Below, in pieces: positions 1-7,183 of a stretch of DNA of 33,303 nt. The position numbers were made by a program, and so were the translations under genes. Source of the DNA: Streptomyces cavernae (lineage in GTDB: Bacteria; Actinomycetota; Actinomycetes; Streptomycetales; Streptomycetaceae); NCBI RefSeq assembly GCF_004023625.1, contig NZ_RPDJ01000065.1:1-33303 (forward strand), given 5' to 3'. The notes under the pieces were generated by a model that had not been told where the DNA came from, made no database searches, and was given only the letters and a program-made list of their open reading frames with translations. How positions within the stretch are numbered: position 1 is the first letter of the stretch; each line of letters opens with the position of its first letter.

Positions 1-116
1 GCGTTGACTTTTGGCACGCTGTTGAGTTCTCAAGGAACGGACGCTTCCTTTGTACTCACCCGAGAGACTCTCTCGCGGCTTTCCTCCGGGCGCTTCCCTT
101 CGGTCTTGCGTTTCCG
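1..116 (-). other. rRNA operon 5' leader, partial (16S gene lies beyond the left edge)
   Basis: Read on the minus strand, this segment contains the CCTTGAGAACTCAACAGCG block (complement of about 17-35) followed by TGCCAAAAGTCAACGC, which I recognise as the conserved leader just upstream of 16S rRNA genes in Streptomyces. The symmetric core TTGAGAACTCAA lies at 22-33. Transcription runs leftward out of the window. The block is the kind of leader element associated with antitermination and rRNA processing; that role is from family knowledge, not visible here. Confidence 0.75.
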
Positions 117-146
117 ACTCTATCAGACCGTTTCCCGGTCCGATTT
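117..146 (-). promoter_or_regulatory. rrn promoter candidate (proximal)
   Basis: On the minus strand a GATAGAGT element (complement of 117-124) gives a -10 hexamer TAGAGT at 117-122. The -35 position about 18 bases upstream (near 141-146) is not close to consensus. This arrangement resembles one of the several tandem promoters that precede Streptomyces rRNA operons. The -10 is clear; the -35 and the start site are inferred. Confidence 0.5.
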
Positions 147-192
147 CCTCGGTGCTTTCCGGCTCCTTTCGGGGCCTTCCGGCGTGTCCACC

Positions 193-221
193 ACTTTAGC
201 GGCTTTTCCGGTGAGCTCCTA
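193..221 (-). promoter_or_regulatory. rrn promoter candidate (distal)
   Basis: A TAAAGT -10 hexamer lies on the minus strand (complement of 193-198), about 75 bases upstream of the proximal -10. The -35 region near 216-221 is weak. Multiple promoters are normal for Streptomyces rrn operons, so this fits the leader that follows. Confidence 0.4.
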
Positions 222-241
222 ATCGAGCCTTCCGGATCGGA

Positions 242-259
242 ATTTCGACATGCCGAAAT
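242..259. promoter_or_regulatory. Inverted repeat upstream of the rrn promoters
   Basis: Perfect 6-bp arms ATTTCG and CGAAAT separated by six bases (ACATGC). It lies about 45-60 bases upstream of the distal rrn -10 and is more AT-rich than its surroundings. It may be a protein-binding site for control of the rRNA operon; no binding protein is suggested by the window. Confidence 0.35.
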
Positions 260-373
260 CCACCCCGTAGGGAGTCCGTGCGGTAGTGGTTGCCGCCAAT
301 GCGGCTGAGTGGCCGTGCGAACCGTGACCGGTCCGAAGCGGCTAGACGACGCTACACCACCGGCCCCGCAGGC

Positions 374-1010
374 TCAAACCTGAGTGAGGGTTGCGGGTGC
401 ACCGAGGGCCAACGTCGCGGCGCCACGGGCGTGTTGACTGTCGTGCGAGGGGCGAACGACCACCATCACCCGGTGCGCGGCGGTGACCGGACTCGTGCGC
501 ATGGCATCGCGGATCCGGGTTCGAGGCCGGGCCACAGGGCGTAGTTCTCGCCGATGACGGCGATCGTCGGCGTACCGAGGAGATTGACGACGCCCGCCAG
601 CGCTCGGCCGAGGATCGCGCCGATGTCGGCGAGGAGCACCAGGAGGTTCTGGTCGCCGGCGATGGCGCGGGTACGGATCTCCTCCATGTCCGTGGCCGCA
701 GTGGCGAGACCGCGACGGCGGGCCTCGCGCAGGATCCCCTGGTCGTTGGTGAAGGTCTCCAGACATCCGCGGGCGCCGCAGCCGCACTGCACTCCCGTGT
801 CGCTCATCGGGGTGTTGCCGAAGGTGCCGGACAGTCCGCCGGGGCCGCGGTACACCCGACGATCCACAACGGCGCCGAGGCCCACGCCGTCGCCGAGGCC
901 GAGGAAGTCGTCGTACACGCGGCCCGCACCGTAGATGAGTTCGGCGGTGGTGCTGGCGATGAGGTCGTTGTCGACCAGTACCAGGGACCGGGACCGGGAC
1001 CGGGAGCTGG
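374..1010 (-). pseudogene. ROK-family repressor/sugar kinase, degenerate C-terminal fragment
   Basis: The minus strand encodes a recognisable C-terminal part of a ROK-family (NagC/XylR-type) protein: LVDNDLIAS, then the GLGDGVGLGAVVDRRVYRG loop, then the zinc/sugar-binding motif CGCGARGCLE. The N-terminal helix-turn-helix and first half of the sugar-kinase fold are missing; upstream of about 1010 the frame becomes Arg/Ser-rich and unlike the family. Near 510-530 the frame shifts: the first frame ends in ...LWPGLEP and a second frame carries the expected tail ending at a TGA at 374-376. A short GGGACC repeat (984-1004) lies at the broken N-terminal edge. The fragment points away from the adjacent permease, consistent with a local regulator of a lost sugar-uptake operon. 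Confidence 0.75.
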
Positions 1011-1098
1011 TCGCGCGGGAGTTGGCCGAGGGTAGGTCCAGCAGCAGGCGGGGACGGGCAAGCCGACAGGGGCCGGCACGGCTCCGGCCGCGCGGCCG

Positions 1099-1866
1099 TT
1101 GCGGGCAGGCACGGTGTCTCGGCCGGCGCGGCCCGGCCGGGTCCGGATCGTGGTCTCGCACGTGCTCGTCTACCTCGTCGCCGCGGCCTTCGTCTCACCG
1201 CTGATCTATATGGTCGCGACCTCGCTCAAGCCGGCCGACGAGTTCGGCTCGCCGCCGAAGCTGTGGGGCTCGGTGCTGCGGTGGGCCACTTCAAGGAGGC
1301 GTTCACCTTTCTGCCGCTGGGCCGGTTCGTGCTCAACGGCTTCCTCGTCGCCGTCTGCGGCACGCTCGTGATCCCGGTGGCGTCGACGCATGTCGGCGTA
1401 CGCCTTTCGCCAAGCTTCACTGGCGGGGCCAGGAGCGGTGTTCGTCACGTTCCTCGCGACGCTGATGATCCCGTTCCTGATGCGCCAGTTCTTCCTGACC
1501 GTACCGGCGGAGATCGGGGAGAGCGCACGGATGGACGGCGCGGGCGAGGTTCGGATCTTCGCGCAGATCATGCTGCCGCCGGTGCGTCCGGCGCTCGCGG
1601 TGCTGGCGGTGCTGGCGGTGCTGGCGGTGTTCACCTTCATCAACTACTGGAACGGCTTCCTGTGGCCGCTGATCATCACCACCTCTGTGGATCAGAAGGC
1701 GACCATCCCGCTCGGCCTGCAGCTGTTCTTCGGGCAGCAGGGCACCCAATGGAATCTGGTCATGGCCGCATCCGTGATCTCCATGGCGCCCACCACGCTG
1801 CTGCTCATCGTCCTCCAGAAACACCTCGTCCGAGGAATCGCCACCAGCGGCCTCGGCGGTCGGTAA
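1099..1866 (+). pseudogene. CUT1-family sugar ABC transporter permease (MalG-like), frameshifted
   Basis: Pieces of one binding-protein-dependent sugar permease are split over two frames. The first frame gives VYLVAAAFVSPLIYMVATSLKPADEF (shown here as its start VYLVAAAFVSP), the next gives the FVLNGFLVAVCGTLV segment after a shift near 1265-1280, and the first frame resumes at about 1389 with MSAYAF. The EAA-loop signature is present as GESARMDGAGEVRIF. In addition ATLMIP is joined directly to FLMRQFF, so about 35 residues (one periplasmic loop plus part of a membrane helix) normally found between them are missing. A run of three extra VLA units (about 1597-1630) follows the EAA loop. It would once have pumped a sugar with a partner permease and binding protein, neither of which is present here. 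Confidence 0.8.
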
Positions 1867-1934
1867 GGACGGTCGCTAAGGACCGTCGGTCGGCAAGGGC
1901 AGGGAGCAGGACCTTTTCAAGGAAAGGGAACAGC

Positions 1935-3006
1935 ATGTCCGACGGATCCCCGACGGGCGACCAGACGTGGTTCGCCGAGTCCCGCTTCGGGATGTTCGTG
2001 CACTGGGGGCTGTACTCGCTGGCAGCCCGCCATGAGTGGGTGAAGAACCGCGAGCGCTCACCGACGAGGACTACCAGCCCTACTTCGACCACTTCGACCC
2101 CGACCTCTACGACCCGGAGGAGTGGTCGCGGCTCGCCCAGGCCGCCGGGATGCGCTACCTCGTGATCACGACCAAACACCACGACGGCTTCTGTCTGTGG
2201 GACTCCGCGCACACCGATTACAGGGTGACCAACACCCCCTACGGGAAGGACCTGATCGCACCGCTGATAAAGGCCGTGCAGGACCGGGGCATGAAGATCG
2301 GCTTCTATCACTCGCCGATCGACTGGCACCACCCGCAGTTCCCTGTCGACGGGCACCATCCGCAGTTCCCTGTCGACGGGCACCATCCGCAGCGCGACGA
2401 CGAGGTGTTCAAGGCGGCCGACGCAGACCGCGACATCGCCGAGTACAGGCACTATCTCCACGCGCAGGTACGGGAGTTGCTGACCGGGTACGGCCGGATC
2501 GACTACCTCTTCTTCGACTTCTCCTACGAGGGCAGGCCCGACACCTGGGGGCGGGAAGGGCCGGGCCGACTGGTGCTCGGAGGAACTGCTTCGCGATGGT
2601 GAGGCAGTTGCAGCCGGGGATCCTGGTCAACGACCGGCTGGACATCCCCGGCGACTTCGTCACCCCCGAGCAGTACCAGCCCGACGAGCCCATGCGCGCC
2701 GCCGACGGCTCTCGGGTGCCGTGGGAGGTGTACCAGACACTGAACGGGAGCTGGGGATACGACCGCGACAACCTCGACGACAAGGCTGCCGACCTGCTGA
2801 TCCTGATGCTCGTCGACACCGTCGCCAAGGACGGCAATCTGCTGCTGAATGTCGGGCCGACCGGGCGGGGACCGCAGCGCATTGACGCGGGTCAGGCGCC
2901 GGACACCACGCGGATGTCCGCTCCTCCAGCGGGGACGCTGACGCTTCGGCTGCCGGTGCGGCGGCCCGAGGTGGCAGTGCCTGTCATCGAGCTGTTCCTG
3001 AGGTAG
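1935..3006 (+). pseudogene. GH29 alpha-L-fucosidase, frameshifted and internally deleted
   Basis: The start ATG at 1935 follows AAGGAAAGGGA. Diagnostic GH29 segments are present: WFAESRFGMFVHWGLYS, YLVITTKHHDGFCLWDS, MKIGFYHSPIDWH, IDYLFFDFS, MVRQLQPGILVNDRL and NLLLNVGPTG. They lie in different frames. A one-base loss near 2056 (after HEWVKNRE), an extra G in the run at 2547-2551 and an extra base near 2592 each shift the frame. After NVGPTGRG the C-terminal part jumps to a short PAGTLTL...VIELFLR tail, so roughly 100 residues typical of the family appear deleted near 2870-2930. A 27-bp duplication (2327-2392) adds further damage. With the permease and ROK fragment this suggests a dead fucoside-utilisation operon. 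Confidence 0.85.
2327..2392 (+). repeat. 27-bp tandem duplication inside the fucosidase remnant
   Basis: Two full 27-bp units (2327-2353 and 2354-2380) and a 12-base partial third (2381-2392) differ by one base. They encode HHPQFPVDG twice followed by HHPQ. Intact family members are expected to have a single such segment after IDW, so this looks like in-frame slippage in a gene no longer under selection. Confidence 0.85.
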
Positions 3007-3043
3007 ACCGGGGGACGCGGCCAGGCTCGGGAGACGTAAATGC

Positions 3044-3073
3044 ACGTACCGTGCGGGCGCCCGCACGGTACGT
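3044..3073. promoter_or_regulatory. 30-bp perfect palindrome just upstream of the trpS leader peptide
   Basis: The arms ACGTACCGTGCGGGC (3044-3058) and GCCCGCACGGTACGT (3059-3073) are exact reverse complements with no loop. The palindrome ends eight bases before the leader-peptide ATG, so it must overlap the promoter or the very 5' end of the transcript. Absence of a loop favours a DNA-binding site for a dimeric regulator over a terminator. No regulator is encoded next to it. Confidence 0.7.
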
Positions 3074-3081
3074 TGGCAGGC

Positions 3082-3117
3082 ATGACCGAGCTTGTGCTGC
3101 GTTGGCGGGCCGCCTGA
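3082..3117 (+). CDS. trpS leader peptide (attenuator peptide with one Trp codon)
   Basis: A 12-codon reading frame, ATG to TGA, encoding MTELVLRWRAA. The single TGG codon (3103-3105) is codon 8, immediately before the first strand of the attenuator. No good ribosome binding site precedes the ATG (GGCAGGC only), so it may be read from a very short or absent leader. Ribosome-mediated attenuation of an auxiliary, indolmycin-resistant tryptophanyl-tRNA synthetase gene is known in Streptomyces coelicolor; the position and composition of this peptide match that mechanism. Confidence 0.8.
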   Translation: MTELVLRWRAA

Positions 3118-3168
3118 GGGCGGCCGTGTAGCACATGCGTTCTAACGGCCGCCGCTTCGGCGGCCGTT
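3108..3168 (+). promoter_or_regulatory. Four-segment transcription attenuator of trpS
   Basis: Four segments can pair in exclusive ways. Segment 1 (GGCCGCC, 3108-3114) pairs with segment 2 (within 3119-3125); segment 2 (GGCGGCCGT, 3119-3127) pairs over nine bases with segment 3 (ACGGCCGCC, 3145-3153); segment 3 pairs with segment 4 to form the terminator hairpin. A ribosome stalled at the Trp codon 3103-3105 would cover segment 1, free segment 2 to trap segment 3 and so prevent termination. With charged tRNA-Trp the ribosome reaches the stop codon at 3115-3117, blocks segment 2 and the terminator forms. Confidence 0.85.
3144..3168 (+). terminator. Attenuator terminator hairpin
   Basis: Perfect 11-bp stem: AACGGCCGCCG (3144-3154), loop CTT, CGGCGGCCGTT (3158-3168). 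No long U tract follows (CGCGTTCCCCC), which is usual in Streptomyces. It lies 62 bases before the trpS start codon. Confidence 0.8.
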
Positions 3169-3230
3169 CGCGTTCCCCCTCCCGGGACGTCGGCCGACGG
3201 TCGCGGCGGCCTCGACCAGGAGGTGGAGTG

Positions 3231-4229
3231 ATGACGCGCATCTTCAGCGGGGCCAAGCCGACCGGGCATCTGACGCTGGGGAACTATCTGGGGGCCGTTC
3301 GGCGGTGGGCCGAGGTCGATCAGCACCGGGCCGACGCGCTGTTCTGCGTCGTCGATCTGCACGCGCTGACCGTGGACCACGATCCCGGGCGGGTGCGCAG
3401 GCTCAGCCGACAGGCGGCAACGTTGTTGCTGGCGGCGGGGCTCGATCCGGAGTTGTGCACCGTCTTCGTACAGAGTCACGTCGACGAGCACACGCGACTG
3501 TCGTACGTGCTGGAGTGCGTCGCCGCGGACGGGGAGATGCGGCGGATGATCCAGTACAAGGAGAAGTCGGCGCGCGAGCGGGCAGGCGGCGTGAGCGTGC
3601 GGCTGTCGTTGCTGACGTATCCCGTGCTGATGGCGGCGGACATCCTGGCGTACGGGACGGACGAGGTGCCGGTCGGGGACGACCAGTCGCAGCACGTGGA
3701 ACTGACGCGGGATCTCGCCCTCCGCTTCAACCAGCGGTACGGGCAGGTGTTCGTGGTGCCGCGGGCCACGCATCCCCCGGTCGCGGCGCGCGTGATGGAC
3801 CTGCAGGAGCCGACGTCGAAGATGGGGAAGTCCCATGAGTCCGGGGCCGGGATCGTCTATCTGCTGGACGATCCCGATGTGATCCGGAAGAAGATCATGC
3901 GAGCGGTCACGGACAGCGGGCGGGAGGTCGTGTACGACCCCGGGGCCCGGCCCGGTGTCTCGAATCTGCTGGAGATCCTCGCTGCGTGTTCGGGTGGGAA
4001 CCCGAAGGACCTGAGCGGTGTATACGAGTCGTACGGCTCATTGAAGAGGGATACCGCCGAGGCCGTGGTGGAGCTTCTTCGTCCTGTGCAGGCGCGGCAC
4101 AGGGAGCTGGCGGGAGACCAAGGCTATGTGGAGGGGGTGCTGAGGGCAGGTGCTGAGAAGGCGCGGGGAATGGCGAGGCCGAGAGTGGACGAGGCGTACC
4201 GGGCGATCGGCTTGCTGGCAACGGCGTGA
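3231..4229 (+). CDS. trpS: Tryptophanyl-tRNA synthetase, auxiliary type
   Basis: A 332-residue class Ic aminoacyl-tRNA synthetase that charges tRNA-Trp with tryptophan in the cytoplasm. The ATP-binding HIGH-type motif is GHLTLGNY (residues 12-19) and the second signature is KMGKS (197-201, the KMSKS loop with Gly in the third position). The length is normal for bacterial TrpRS. The start ATG at 3231 follows a strong AGGAGGTGGA at 3219-3228. The upstream leader peptide and attenuator make expression respond to lack of charged tRNA-Trp. In Streptomyces such an attenuated trpS copy is the inducible, indolmycin-resistant synthetase (known as trpRS1 in S. coelicolor), with a housekeeping copy elsewhere; resistance of this protein is inferred from that context and not from residues I can verify. 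Confidence 0.93.
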   Translation: MTRIFSGAKPTGHLTLGNYLGAVRRWAEVDQHRADALFCVVDLHALTVDHDPGRVRRLSRQAATLLLAAGLDPELCTVFVQSHVDEHTRLSYVLECVAADGEMRRMIQYKEKSARERAGGVSVRLSLLTYPVLMAADILAYGTDEVPVGDDQSQHVELTRDLALRFNQRYGQVFVVPRATHPPVAARVMDLQEPTSKMGKSHESGAGIVYLLDDPDVIRKKIMRAVTDSGREVVYDPGARPGVSNLLEILAACSGGNPKDLSGVYESYGSLKRDTAEAVVELLRPVQARHRELAGDQGYVEGVLRAGAEKARGMARPRVDEAYRAIGLLATA

Positions 4230-4406
4230 TGGCCGGACGCCAGTGCCGTGCATAGCGCCGGTGCCGTGTCTGTCGCTGGTGCCGCGTATGTCGCTGATGC
4301 CCGGCACATCAGCGGTGCCGGGCGTATCGGCGGAGCCGCCCCTGTCGGCGAAGCTGTACATACCGTCGGTGCCAGCAAGCGGCGGGCGCTGTCCTCGACC
4401 GTGATA

Positions 4407-4432
4407 CCGGGGCCGGGGCGGCCCGGCCCCGG
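4407..4432. terminator. Terminator between convergent trpS and proC
   Basis: Perfect 11-bp arms CCGGGGCCGGG and CCCGGCCCCGG with a GCGG loop. It lies between the ends of trpS and proC and can serve both strands. The rest of 4230-4453 is a degenerate GTGCCG/GTATCG-rich repeat with no gene. Confidence 0.75.
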
Positions 4433-4453
4433 CGGTGCGGCCCGGCGGTGCGG

Positions 4454-5263
4454 TCAGCCGTTGCCGGAGGCGAGTTCGCGGCTGCGGTCGCGTGCCGCCT
4501 CCAGCGCGGCGATCAGGGCGGCGCGCACACCGTGGTTCTCCAGTTCGCGGATCGCGTTGATCGTGGTGCCGGCGGGGGACGTGACGTTCTCGCGGAGCTT
4601 CACGGGGTGTTCCCCGCTGTCGCGCAGCATCACGGCGGCGCCGATCGCGGCCTGGACGATCAGGTCGTGGGCCTTGTCGCGGGGCAGGCCCAGCAGGATG
4701 CCCGCGTCGGTCATGGCCTCGACCAGGTAGAAGAAGTAAGCCGGTCCCGAGCCGGAGAGCGCTGTGCAGGCGTCCTGCTGCGACTCGGGGACCCGCAGGG
4801 TCTTGCCGACGGCACCGAAGATCTCCTCTGCGTGCTCGAGGTGATCGCGGGTGGCGTGAGAGCCGGCGGAGATCACGGACATGGCCTCGTCGACGAGGGC
4901 GGGGGTGTTGGTCATGACACGGACGACGGGGGTGCCCGGGGCGAAGCGCTGCTCGAAATAGGAGGTGGGAATGCCCGCGGCACCGCTGATGACCAGGCGG
5001 TCGACGGGGACGTGCGGGGCGAGTTCGTCGAGCAGGGTGCCCATGTCCTGGGGCTTGACCGTGAGGATGAGCGTGTCGGCGGTCTTGGCGGCCTCGGGGT
5101 TGGTGACCGGGGTGACTCCGTAGCGGGTGCGGAGTTCTTCGGCCCGTTCGCTGCGGCGGGCGGTGACCATGAGGTCGACCGGGGCCCAGCCGGCTCGGAT
5201 CATTCCGCTGAGCAGGGCTTCGCCGATCTTGCCGGTGCCGAGGACTGCGACTTTCTGGGTCAT
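4454..5263 (-). CDS. proC: Pyrroline-5-carboxylate reductase
   Basis: A 269-residue NAD(P)H-dependent enzyme that reduces 1-pyrroline-5-carboxylate to proline, the last step of proline synthesis. The N-terminal Rossmann motif is VAVLGTGKIGEALLSG (residues 5-20). The C-terminal helical dimer domain carries the P5CR signature with ALSGSGPAYFFYLVEAM and VTSPAGTTINAI, the latter containing the conserved Ser-Pro-Gly-Gly/Ala-Thr-Thr motif. Length is standard. The ATG at 5263 is preceded by GGAGGG. It is followed by a hairpin facing trpS and preceded by the ABC-2 permease gene on the same strand with a 116-base gap, so it probably has its own promoter. Confidence 0.95.
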   Translation of the reverse strand: MTQKVAVLGTGKIGEALLSGMIRAGWAPVDLMVTARRSERAEELRTRYGVTPVTNPEAAKTADTLILTVKPQDMGTLLDELAPHVPVDRLVISGAAGIPTSYFEQRFAPGTPVVRVMTNTPALVDEAMSVISAGSHATRDHLEHAEEIFGAVGKTLRVPESQQDACTALSGSGPAYFFYLVEAMTDAGILLGLPRDKAHDLIVQAAIGAAVMLRDSGEHPVKLRENVTSPAGTTINAIRELENHGVRAALIAALEAARDRSRELASGNG

Positions 5264-5379
5264 GGTGCGGGGCCCTCCGGGGGGGGTGCGTCGTCCTGGG
5301 GAACATCCTCGCACCGGAGGTACTCGGCGGGGCCGGGGTGTCCGTTTGCCGGACGCGGCGGATGTGTCGGACGTCCCGG

Positions 5380-6228
5380 TCAGGTCGTGCGGCGGCGCAG
5401 GGTTGCCGCGCCAAGGGTCAGTACGAGGACTGCGCAGCCCGCCACGATCAGGATGTCGCGGATGAAGGCGGCCGTCATGTCCGCGTGCTTGAGGACCTCG
5501 TTCATGCCGTCGACGGCATAGGACATGGGGAGGACGTCGGAGATCGCTTCCAGGACCGGATGCATGTCGGAGCGGGCGGTGAACAGGCCGCACAGCAGAA
5601 GTTGGGGAAAGATCACGGCCGGCATGAACTGGACGGCCTGGAACTCGGAGGCGGCGAAGGCGGAGACGAACAGGCCGAGGGCCGTGCCCAGGAGGGCGTC
5701 GAGCAGTGCGACGAGCAGCAGGAGCCAGGGTGAGCCGGTGACGTCCAGGCCCAGGGCCCAGACCGCGAGGCCGGTGGCGAGGGCGGACTGGACGATGGCG
5801 AGGGCGCCGAAGGCGAGGGCGTAGCCGCCGATGAGGTCGGCCTTGCCGAGGGGCATGGCGAGGAGGCGTTCGAGAGTGCCGGAGGTGCGTTCGCGCAGGG
5901 TGGCGATCGAGGTCACCAGGAACATAGTGATCAGCGGGAAGATGCCGAGGAGGGAGGCGCCGATCGAGTCGAAGGTGCGGGGGCTGCCGTCGAAGACGTA
6001 GCGCAGCAGCAGGAGCATCAGGCACGGGATGAGGATCATCATCGCGATGGTCCGCGGGTCGTGGCTGAGCTGGCGCAGCACGCGGGCCGCGGTGGCGGCG
6101 GTGCGGGAGGCGTTGATCGCGCCGGGGCGAGCGGTCGGACGCGGGGCCGGGCGAGCGGCGGGGGGTGTGGCGGTGTCCGGGGATTCGGCCTGCGCTGGGC
6201 CGGGGTTCCGGTGCGGTCGCGTGTTCAT
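5380..6228 (-). CDS. ABC-2 type exporter permease (DrrB-like)
   Basis: A 282-residue integral membrane protein. A Pro/Ala/Arg-rich cytoplasmic tail of about 40 residues precedes six hydrophobic segments, starting at TIAMMILIPCLMLLLLRYVF. The ABC-2 signature region includes LRERTSGTLERLLAMPLGKADLIGG (its core RERTSGTLERLLAMP is visible near residue 118) and LPMSYAVDGMNEVL near the end. The start ATG at 6228 overlaps the TGA of the upstream ATPase gene (ATGA, 6225-6228), so the two are translationally coupled and form one exporter, probably two permeases with two ATPase subunits. The substrate cannot be read from the sequence; drug or lipid export is the usual role of this family. Confidence 0.88.
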   Translation of the reverse strand: MNTRPHRNPGPAQAESPDTATPPAARPAPRPTARPGAINASRTAATAARVLRQLSHDPRTIAMMILIPCLMLLLLRYVFDGSPRTFDSIGASLLGIFPLITMFLVTSIATLRERTSGTLERLLAMPLGKADLIGGYALAFGALAIVQSALATGLAVWALGLDVTGSPWLLLLVALLDALLGTALGLFVSAFAASEFQAVQFMPAVIFPQLLLCGLFTARSDMHPVLEAISDVLPMSYAVDGMNEVLKHADMTAAFIRDILIVAGCAVLVLTLGAATLRRRTT

Positions 6229-7100
6229 CGGACCGTCTCCTTGTGGGATGTCTTGTTGCGGGATGAGTCGTCGCGGGACGACTCGCCGGTCTGCGACTGC
6301 GCACCGGCCGCGATCGCCTCGTCGACCAGGTGCAGGAAGGCGGCCTCGACGGTCTCGGCTCCGGTGCGGGAGCGGAGCGCGTCGGGGGTGTCCTCGGCGA
6401 GGATCCGGCCTTCGCGCATCAGGAGGAGGCGGTGGCAGCGTTCGGCCTCGTCCATGACGTGGGAGGAGACGAGGAGTGTGGCTCCGCGCTCCGTGGCGAT
6501 GGTGTGGAAGAGGTGCCACAGGTCGCGGCGGAGGACGGGGTCGAGGCCGACGGTGGGTTCGTCGAGGACGAGCAGTTCGGGTGCGCCGAGGAGGGCTACG
6601 GCGAGGGAGACACGGCTGCGCTGGCCGCCGGAGAGGTTGCCCGCCAGGGCATCGGCGTGGGTACCGAGGTCGACGTCGGCGATGACACGGGCGACGTCGG
6701 CGTGGCGGCGTTCGGCGGCGGCTCGGCCGGGGTCGAGGATCGCGGCGAAGTAGTCGAGGTTCTGGCGCACGGACAGGTCGTCGTAGACGGACGGGGCCTG
6801 GGTGACATAGCCGATACGGGAGCGGAGGGTGGCGTCTCCGGCCGGCCGGCCCAGCACGTCGAGGGTGCCGGAGACCTTGGCCTGGGTGCCGACGACCGCC
6901 CGCATCAGGGTGGTCTTGCCGCAGCCGGAGGGGCCGAGCAGTCCGGTGATCCGGCCGCGCGGCACGGTGAAGTCGAGACCACGCAGCACCTGGCGGGTGC
7001 CCCGGACGACGGTGAGGCCGGTGGCCCGCACGGCCGGCTCGTGGGCGGCTCGGCTCGCGGGGTCGGGTGGGGGCGGGGGGCTCGTCGAGAAATTCATCAT
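6225..7100 (-). CDS. ABC exporter ATP-binding protein
   Basis: A 291-residue nucleotide-binding subunit. Walker A is GPSGCGKTT, the Q-loop lies in YVTQAPSVYDDLSV, the signature is LSGGQRSR, Walker B is LLVLDEPTVGLD and the H-loop is SSHVMDEAE. The C-terminal extension after LHLVDEAI is Ser/Asp/Thr-rich (SRDDSSRNKTSHK) and presumably cytoplasmic. Two successive ATG codons (7100 and 7097) are candidate starts and neither has a Shine-Dalgarno sequence; a promoter with spacing that places the transcript start at about the ATG suggests leaderless translation. It overlaps the permease gene by four bases. Confidence 0.92.
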   Translation of the reverse strand: MMNFSTSPPPPPDPASRAAHEPAVRATGLTVVRGTRQVLRGLDFTVPRGRITGLLGPSGCGKTTLMRAVVGTQAKVSGTLDVLGRPAGDATLRSRIGYVTQAPSVYDDLSVRQNLDYFAAILDPGRAAAERRHADVARVIADVDLGTHADALAGNLSGGQRSRVSLAVALLGAPELLVLDEPTVGLDPVLRRDLWHLFHTIATERGATLLVSSHVMDEAERCHRLLLMREGRILAEDTPDALRSRTGAETVEAAFLHLVDEAIAAGAQSQTGESSRDDSSRNKTSHKETVR

Positions 7101-7136
7101 GCGATGAATAGTGCGCCTGCCGAGCCGGGCCGTCAA
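7092..7136 (-). promoter_or_regulatory. Probable leaderless promoter with operator for the ABC exporter
   Basis: On the minus strand a -35 TTGACG (complement of 7131-7136) is separated by 17 bases from CACTAT (complement of 7108-7113). The start site would fall at about 7100, the first ATG. An inverted repeat with 7-bp arms, ATTCATC (7092-7098) and GATGAAT (7103-7109), spans the start codon and touches the -10, a position suited to a repressor. Confidence 0.55.
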
Positions 7137-7183
7137 CCCGACGCGGTGCGCTGAGCGCCTTGTGCGGCCCGGTTGGCGCGGGC

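Noticed and set aside
4230..4453. Short open frames in the trpS-proC intergenic repeat
   Set aside because: Repeats of GTGCCG/GTATCG give Ala/Gly/Val-rich frames without a ribosome binding site; the segment ends in a terminator.
5340..5354. Small hairpin GTCCG/CGGAC between proC and the exporter permease gene
   Set aside because: Only five base pairs; too weak to call a terminator.
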